A stretch of 64,000 nt of DNA from Paenibacillus sp. BIHB 4019 (GTDB lineage Bacteria > Bacillota > Bacilli > Paenibacillales > Paenibacillaceae), in contig NZ_CP016808.1 of NCBI RefSeq assembly GCF_002741035.1, forward strand, positions 3,476,001 to 3,540,000, written 5' to 3'. A program made the position numbers and the translations under genes. The notes under the pieces are model-generated. The model worked only from the letters and a program-made list of their open reading frames with translations, was not told the origin of the DNA and made no database searches. Positions 59,995 to 64,000 of this stretch are shown here, in pieces; the stretch's first letter is position 1, and each line of letters begins with the position of its first letter.

Positions 59995-60822
59995 ATGGCA
60001 AAAAACCATGAGCAGACGGCGAATAAAAAGGTTGTTTTGAGCAGCATCGATCCAAAGGATAAAGGTTCCTTTAACCATAAGGAAGAGGTGGAGAAGGAAG
60101 CGCTGAAGCTGAAGGAGGAATTGGAGCAGCTTCAGGAGAAGCTCGCGGCTGCGAAGGAGCAGGCAGTGCTGTTCGTCATTCAAGGGATGGATTGCAGCGG
60201 GAAGGATGGCGTAACGAAGCATGTGTTTGCCGGGCTGAACCCGCAGGGCGTGTCCGCTCATAGCTTCAAGGCGCCGACGGATGTGGAGAAGCGGCATGAT
60301 TTTATTTGGCGGGCGCACAACAACGTGCCGGAGCTGGGCCAAATCGCGATTTTTAACCGTTCTTATTATGAGGATGTTTTGATTACAAGGGTGCATGGTG
60401 CAGTGTCCGACCAGGAGGCGAAGCGGCGCTTTAAGCATATTAACCATTTTGAGTCGCTGCTTGCGGATAGCGGGGTTAAGGTTGTCAAAATCTTTTTGCA
60501 CATTTCCAAGGAGTTTCAGCTGGAGAAGCTGAAAAGCCGAATTGAGGATTCGTCGAAAAATTGGAAGTTTGACCCGTCGGACCTCCAGGAGCGGAAATAC
60601 TGGGAACAATATCAGGGCTATTACGAGCAGCTGTTTGAAAAATGCAGCAAGCACGCGCCTTGGCATATCGTGCCTTCTGACCATCGCTGGTACCGCAATT
60701 ATGCCGTGCTGCGCATTGCTGTGGAAGCCTTGAGAAGCATGGAGCTCCAAGAGCCGCCAGCGAATCCGGAGCTGAAAGCTTTTCTGAAGGAAATCAAGGA
60801 GCAAGAGCAGGAGCAGTCATAA
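59995..60822 (+). CDS. Polyphosphate kinase 2 family protein (PPK2)
   Basis: A 275-residue enzyme that transfers phosphate between polyphosphate and nucleotides. The Walker A motif GMDCSGKDG is at residues 64-72, the Walker B region is IAIFNRSYYEDVLI, and the family lid motif is KNWKFDPSDLQERKYWEQYQ. The length fits single-domain class I PPK2 (ADP/GDP phosphorylating) but the class cannot be settled by eye. I chose the ATG at 59995 with AAGGAG at 59979-59984; the in-frame start at 59962 is less likely. Monocistronic, terminator follows. Confidence 0.87.
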   Translation: MAKNHEQTANKKVVLSSIDPKDKGSFNHKEEVEKEALKLKEELEQLQEKLAAAKEQAVLFVIQGMDCSGKDGVTKHVFAGLNPQGVSAHSFKAPTDVEKRHDFIWRAHNNVPELGQIAIFNRSYYEDVLITRVHGAVSDQEAKRRFKHINHFESLLADSGVKVVKIFLHISKEFQLEKLKSRIEDSSKNWKFDPSDLQERKYWEQYQGYYEQLFEKCSKHAPWHIVPSDHRWYRNYAVLRIAVEALRSMELQEPPANPELKAFLKEIKEQEQEQS

Positions 60823-60882
60823 CGAATGCGGTCATAACGGATGCGTTTTTAGTGAATGCGTTCCGAATGAATAACGAAATGA

Positions 60883-60939
60883 AAATAACCGGTCATGCAT
60901 CGCAAATCACAATGCGGTACATGGCCGGTTATTTTTTTA
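60883..60939. terminator. Bidirectional terminator after PPK2
   Basis: ATAACCGGTCATG and CATGGCCGGTTAT pair (one mismatch) around an inner ATGCAT/ATGC region. T-runs lie on both sides, so it also serves the convergent gene. Confidence 0.78.
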
Positions 60940-60955
60940 CAAGCCGAATCAAGCG

Positions 60956-61552
60956 CTAGCTAAAGAAAAAATCCAAATATTGCTGTCCATGCTCGCGTCC
61001 TATAATCGCCGGGGCAAGCTCCATGGCGCGTTCAATAAACTCGCTCTTTACTTCGGAATCCTCGTCCGTGGCATCGAGTTCGAATTCCTCTTCCTCTACC
61101 TTCATCAATGCAGTAGTCATGGCGAAAAAATCGGACAGCGAGGCAGCGATTTGCGAATGCCGCTTCTGAATGCTGCCGTATACCGGCCCTTGCGGATCGG
61201 TCGAATCAACGATAAGCGCATCGCCATTGTAATCGGCGAAGACGATCCAGCCATCCGGCCATTTCGGATCAGGAGCAAGTCCGGAAGCCGTCATAATCCA
61301 GCGCCAGCCCTGCTGCGCCCGCTCCAGCTCCGGCAAACGGAAAAATTGCACGGCCAGAACACCGCCAATTATCGGATGCTCCTGCAATTCTATACAGCTG
61401 TAAAAGGTTCGCAGCGCTTCTCCAAGTGGAAGCGGCTCCTGAACGGGCAGCGGCTCATCATGATAATAAACCTCGCCAAGGTCAATGTCATGCCTCCCAA
61501 ATACGGAAGCGAATTGCTGTAGTTGCGTCATTAATGTACTATTTACGCTCAT
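60956..61552 (-). CDS. SMI1/KNR4 (SUKH)-like protein
   Basis: A 198-residue acidic cytoplasmic protein. The pattern WPDGWIVFADYNGDALIVDS, then GPVYGSIQKRHSQIAASLSDFFAM, matches the SMI1/KNR4 (SUKH) fold, many members of which are immunity proteins to toxins. I chose the ATG at 61552, which overlaps the upstream stop (ATGA) and has GAGGGGG 7 nt before it. No toxin gene is visible next to it, so the immunity role is not supported by context here. Confidence 0.6.
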   Translation of the reverse strand: MSVNSTLMTQLQQFASVFGRHDIDLGEVYYHDEPLPVQEPLPLGEALRTFYSCIELQEHPIIGGVLAVQFFRLPELERAQQGWRWIMTASGLAPDPKWPDGWIVFADYNGDALIVDSTDPQGPVYGSIQKRHSQIAASLSDFFAMTTALMKVEEEEFELDATDEDSEVKSEFIERAMELAPAIIGREHGQQYLDFFFS

Positions 61553-62448
61553 GTAGCGTTCCCCCTCGTCGTCCATTTTTCCAAAATATCAATTAAATCT
61601 TCCCTTAATAAATCTACACGGTAGCTCAGCTTTTTCTTGCGCAGCTTTTCTTCCAGCAGGTCCACAATAACGAGCAAATCCGCTTTAAACAGCTGCTGCT
61701 GCTCCTGTAAAGACAGCTCGCCCTCCGCTCTCGTAAAATGCCTGGTCACCTCTAGTTTAAGCTCGCCCTTGCGGGAAGCCAGCTTGCCGACAGCGAATTT
61801 CGGCTTTATGTAATACCCTTGCTCGAACCCTGCTGGAACATCGTTTTGCTCATGAAAATATTCATACTGCAGCGTACGCTCGGCATCATCATGATGGCTA
61901 AAGAAGCAAGAAATACCGATGTAGCTAAAAGAATCGCCGTAAAGCTGCTGACGCATATGTTCATCCAGTGCGCTCCGCAGTTCGCTCAGGCTGTTTATGA
62001 AAGGCTTGGCTGACAGCTGATAGTTGCCGGAGCGGACGAGGCGCAGCGGATTTTTCGGCAGCAGATTGCGCTGGGAAGCAAAGGCGGCAATGCCATAATC
62101 GGTGTTGTCGCTGCCCTCATGGATGACGAAGCTGTCTTGCCGCTTGCTCCAGCCTTTGCAGGAGCCTTCGATCTGCTTGAAGGTGCGGGTGCGCAGCTCG
62201 GTGTAGAAGGAGCCGCTGATCCATTTTTCCGCAACTGCCTCTACGGGTGTCAAGGAAGTTCCCCAGCCAGTAATAGCAAGCGCCTCGCATACACGTACAA
62301 GCTCATTCCACTGCTTGATGTTGGCATAATGAAAAAGCCGATGATATTCGGCGATGAGCAGCTCGCGAAGCTCGTCCATAACCGGAGCCGCTTGAATGAC
62401 TTCGTTCAGCTGCTCGAGCGTTTCTGTTTCAAAGATGGATCTAAGCAT
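61549..62448 (-). CDS. Hypothetical protein paired with the SUKH-like gene
   Basis: A 299-residue protein of unknown function. No signal peptide or TM segment; the C-terminal third is helical and charged (LLVIVDLLEEKLRKKKLSYR). The ATG at 62448 has AGGGGGAA 7 nt upstream and is preferred over the in-frame start at 62574. Its stop overlaps the SUKH-like start, so the two are coupled and likely work together. I do not recognise the family. Confidence 0.6.
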   Translation of the reverse strand: MLRSIFETETLEQLNEVIQAAPVMDELRELLIAEYHRLFHYANIKQWNELVRVCEALAITGWGTSLTPVEAVAEKWISGSFYTELRTRTFKQIEGSCKGWSKRQDSFVIHEGSDNTDYGIAAFASQRNLLPKNPLRLVRSGNYQLSAKPFINSLSELRSALDEHMRQQLYGDSFSYIGISCFFSHHDDAERTLQYEYFHEQNDVPAGFEQGYYIKPKFAVGKLASRKGELKLEVTRHFTRAEGELSLQEQQQLFKADLLVIVDLLEEKLRKKKLSYRVDLLREDLIDILEKWTTRGNAT

Positions 62449-62546
62449 CGTAAATTCCCCCTGTAGAAAAATAGTAATCAGAGGCACCAGGTTATCTCTT
62501 ATTATGCCATACCATTCCTTCAATTTCCTGTTTAACGGATGCATGG

Positions 62547-62591
62547 AAAAAACCTTCGAGATCCGCAGCAGCACAAGCGGAGTCGAAGGTT
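62547..62591 (-). terminator. Rho-independent terminator after the LacI regulator
   Basis: On the minus strand AACCTTCGACTCCGC and GCGGATCTCGAAGGTT pair with one bulge and a T-run follows (62552-62547). Confidence 0.75.
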
Positions 62592-62647
62592 CATCTGTGC
62601 TGATATCAGCAAACTGAAATCAGTAAACGGAAATCAACATACCGAAA

Positions 62648-63631
62648 TTAGGTCGTTGCTTTCTGGAGCAGCGCTACTTCCAGCTCATAGTTGCAGCGCT
62701 CAAGCGGCTCGTTGTTAATTTGGCGAATTAAATAGTTCATAGCGGTGCTGCCGAGCGTATAAATTTGCTGGGAAACGGTGGTCAGCTCCGGATATACCAT
62801 ATCCATTCGAACACCGTCGAAGCCAATTAGCTTCACTTGGGAGGGGACGGATACGCCAAGCTCATGCAGCGCCTTAAGCGCTCCTGCGGCCATAAGGTCA
62901 TTGCCGGCGAATACGCCGTCCACATCGGGATGCTGGCGAAAAATATTTTTCATTGCCTCGTAGCCTCCTGCAACGCTGAAGTGGCCGAATGCGGTTAGGC
63001 TAGGCGTAAACCACGGCAGTTCAGAGCACATTTCCTCATAAGCGAGCGTTCGCTCACGCGCGGAATGCACATGCGATGGTCCGCATATATGGGCGATTTT
63101 GCCGCATCCCGCATCCAGCAAATGCTGCACGGCGAGCTGTCCGCCATAGCGGTTAGCTGCTGTAATCGTAACAATTGGATGGTCAGGAAAGCTTTTATCA
63201 ATGACGACGATCGGAATCGACCGTTTTTGCAAGGCAATAATTTGCTCGGGTGAAATGGTATAAGAAGAAACGATAATGCCATCAATTTGTTTATTGATTA
63301 ACGCTTCTATATACCTTTTTTCCTTGTCGGGATTATTGTCCGTGTTGCAAAGGACGAGCGTATAGCCTTGGGAGGCGGCTGCATCCTCAGCAGCACGGGC
63401 AATTTCTGGGAAAAAAGGGTTCAAAATGTCGGGTACCATTAAGGCGACTGCAGCTGTTTTTTTGCCCGCGAGGCTCCTGGCAATCGTATTAGGCTTGTAG
63501 TTCAGCTTCTCGGCAGCGGCTTGAATGGCGGCTTCCGCTTCCTTGCTTACATATCCGCTTTTATTGTACAGCCGAGAGACAGTGGCAACCGATACGCCGG
63601 CCAGCTTGCTGACATCTCTGATCGTGGTCAT
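62648..63631 (-). CDS. LacI family regulator linked to ribokinase (RbsR-like)
   Basis: A 327-residue repressor with an N-terminal helix-turn-helix (TIRDVSKLAGVSVATVSRLY, N) and a sugar-binding domain (VALMVPDILNPFFPEIARAA, IVSSYTISPEQI, GQLAVQHLLDAGCGKIAHI, FDGVRMDMVYPELTTV). It follows a ribokinase gene on the same strand, 28 bp apart with AAAGGAT before its ATG. The usual B. subtilis order is rbsR first, so the order here is reversed. It probably responds to ribose or a ribose derivative; not proven. Confidence 0.8.
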   Translation of the reverse strand: MTTIRDVSKLAGVSVATVSRLYNKSGYVSKEAEAAIQAAAEKLNYKPNTIARSLAGKKTAAVALMVPDILNPFFPEIARAAEDAAASQGYTLVLCNTDNNPDKEKRYIEALINKQIDGIIVSSYTISPEQIIALQKRSIPIVVIDKSFPDHPIVTITAANRYGGQLAVQHLLDAGCGKIAHICGPSHVHSARERTLAYEEMCSELPWFTPSLTAFGHFSVAGGYEAMKNIFRQHPDVDGVFAGNDLMAAGALKALHELGVSVPSQVKLIGFDGVRMDMVYPELTTVSQQIYTLGSTAMNYLIRQINNEPLERCNYELEVALLQKATT

Positions 63632-63659
63632 AAGGGCTAGATCCTTTCAAAAGTGAGCT

Positions 63660-64000
63660 TTAGTGTGATGCTTGCTGGATGAAAGCTTCGACATCCTTAC
63701 GGAGCGGCATTCCGCTTTGGGCACCTAGCTTGGTGACGGATAGTGCGCTTGCGGCAACGGCGAACTGGACAGCTTCCTCTAGAGCGGCTCCTTCGCTTAG
63801 CTTCACAGCTAGTGCACCGTTAAACGTATCGCCTGCACCAGTCGTATCTACAACTTCGACCTTATGTCCCGTTACATGGCCTTGCGTCCCCTCCGCTGCT
63901 TTGTAATAAGCGCCGTTGCTGCCTGCTGTCATTACGATAGGATGCGGATACTGCTCCAGTAAAGATTCCGGAGTAGTTTGGCGCTCTAAACCCGTCACAA
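63660..64000 (-). CDS. rbsK: Ribokinase, C-terminal part (cut by window edge)
   Basis: The frame is open to the right edge, so the N-terminus lies outside; ~113 codons are visible. The PfkB signature D-T-T-G-A-G-D-T-F-N-G-A is present, including the catalytic Asp, and VMTAGSNGAYY is typical of ribokinases. It phosphorylates D-ribose at C5. The internal GTG at 63998 is not a real start. It is transcribed toward the LacI gene and probably shares its mRNA. Confidence 0.85.
   Translation of the reverse strand, partial: VTGLERQTTPESLLEQYPHPIVMTAGSNGAYYKAAEGTQGHVTGHKVEVVDTTGAGDTFNGALAVKLSEGAALEEAVQFAVAASALSVTKLGAQSGMPLRKDVEAFIQQASH

Noticed and set aside
60956..62448. Toxin-immunity module
   Set aside because: The SUKH-like protein fits immunity, but the partner shows no toxin motif, no secretion signal and no repeat region.

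Overview
The window looks like chromosomal DNA of a Paenibacillus-type member of the Bacillota. The reasons are strong AAGGAGG-type ribosome sites, mixed ATG/GTG/TTG starts, two YjcZ-type sporulation miniproteins, Fur, Zur and possible Spo0A sites of Bacillus type, a class D sortase with an LPKTG surface protein, and PBSX-like phage genes. This is inferred from gene content; there is no 16S rRNA gene, and I see no tRNA gene or CRISPR array.

Layout. (1) 1-7846: the right part of a PBSX-like contractile tail module (XkdQ, XkdR, XkdS, XkdT, XkdU relatives), a mosaic AT-rich tail fibre, a CD1375-type miniprotein, then holin and M15 endolysin. (2) 8.6-11.4 kb: AraC regulator, dehydrogenase and sugar isomerase cluster. 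(3) 11.5-14.0 kb: two YjcZ-type miniproteins, a COG0523 GTPase behind a Zur-like box, and a His-rich secreted protein. (4) 14.4-16.9 kb: a Cache-HAMP-GGDEF-EAL protein. (5) 17-23.5 kb: a LacI regulator with a GH36 alpha-galactosidase, an aldo/keto reductase, and a Fur-controlled siderophore-binding lipoprotein with its AraC regulator. (6) 23.7-29.7 kb: pyruvate kinase, an SPFH protein with five zinc ribbons plus four small membrane/coiled-coil proteins, and a DJ-1/PfpI protein. (7) 29.9-44.1 kb: a surface and c-di-GMP signalling locus: a REC-SARP/BTAD response regulator, a c-di-GMP-I riboswitch in front of a transglutaminase, a 1957-residue LPKTG surface protein, a class D sortase, a diguanylate cyclase, and a double-kinase hybrid sensor. 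(8) 44.2-49.3 kb: a tightly overlapping five-gene cluster matching the uncharacterised STM4011-STM4015 families. (9) 49.8-55.2 kb: a possible beta-grasp small protein followed by a giant DUF4132-type protein. (10) 55.3-64 kb: DUF5050 propeller, alpha/beta hydrolase, EamA transporter with divergent LysR regulator, PPK2, a SUKH-like pair, a LacI regulator and the C-terminal part of a ribokinase cut by the window edge.

The main observation is in region 7. Four promoters there (for a small unknown operon, the surface protein, the sortase and the diguanylate cyclase) each carry two to four tandem 11-bp repeats of the form yTGTAnAGaaa. In all four the proximal repeat begins exactly 18 bp upstream of the -10 hexamer. 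This is the geometry expected of SARP-type activators, and a SARP-type response regulator is encoded next to them. The simplest model is one regulon: the 7TMR-DISM sensor kinase and SARP regulator switch on surface display (substrate plus sortase) and a c-di-GMP synthase. The c-di-GMP may then act on the riboswitch of the adjacent transglutaminase gene.
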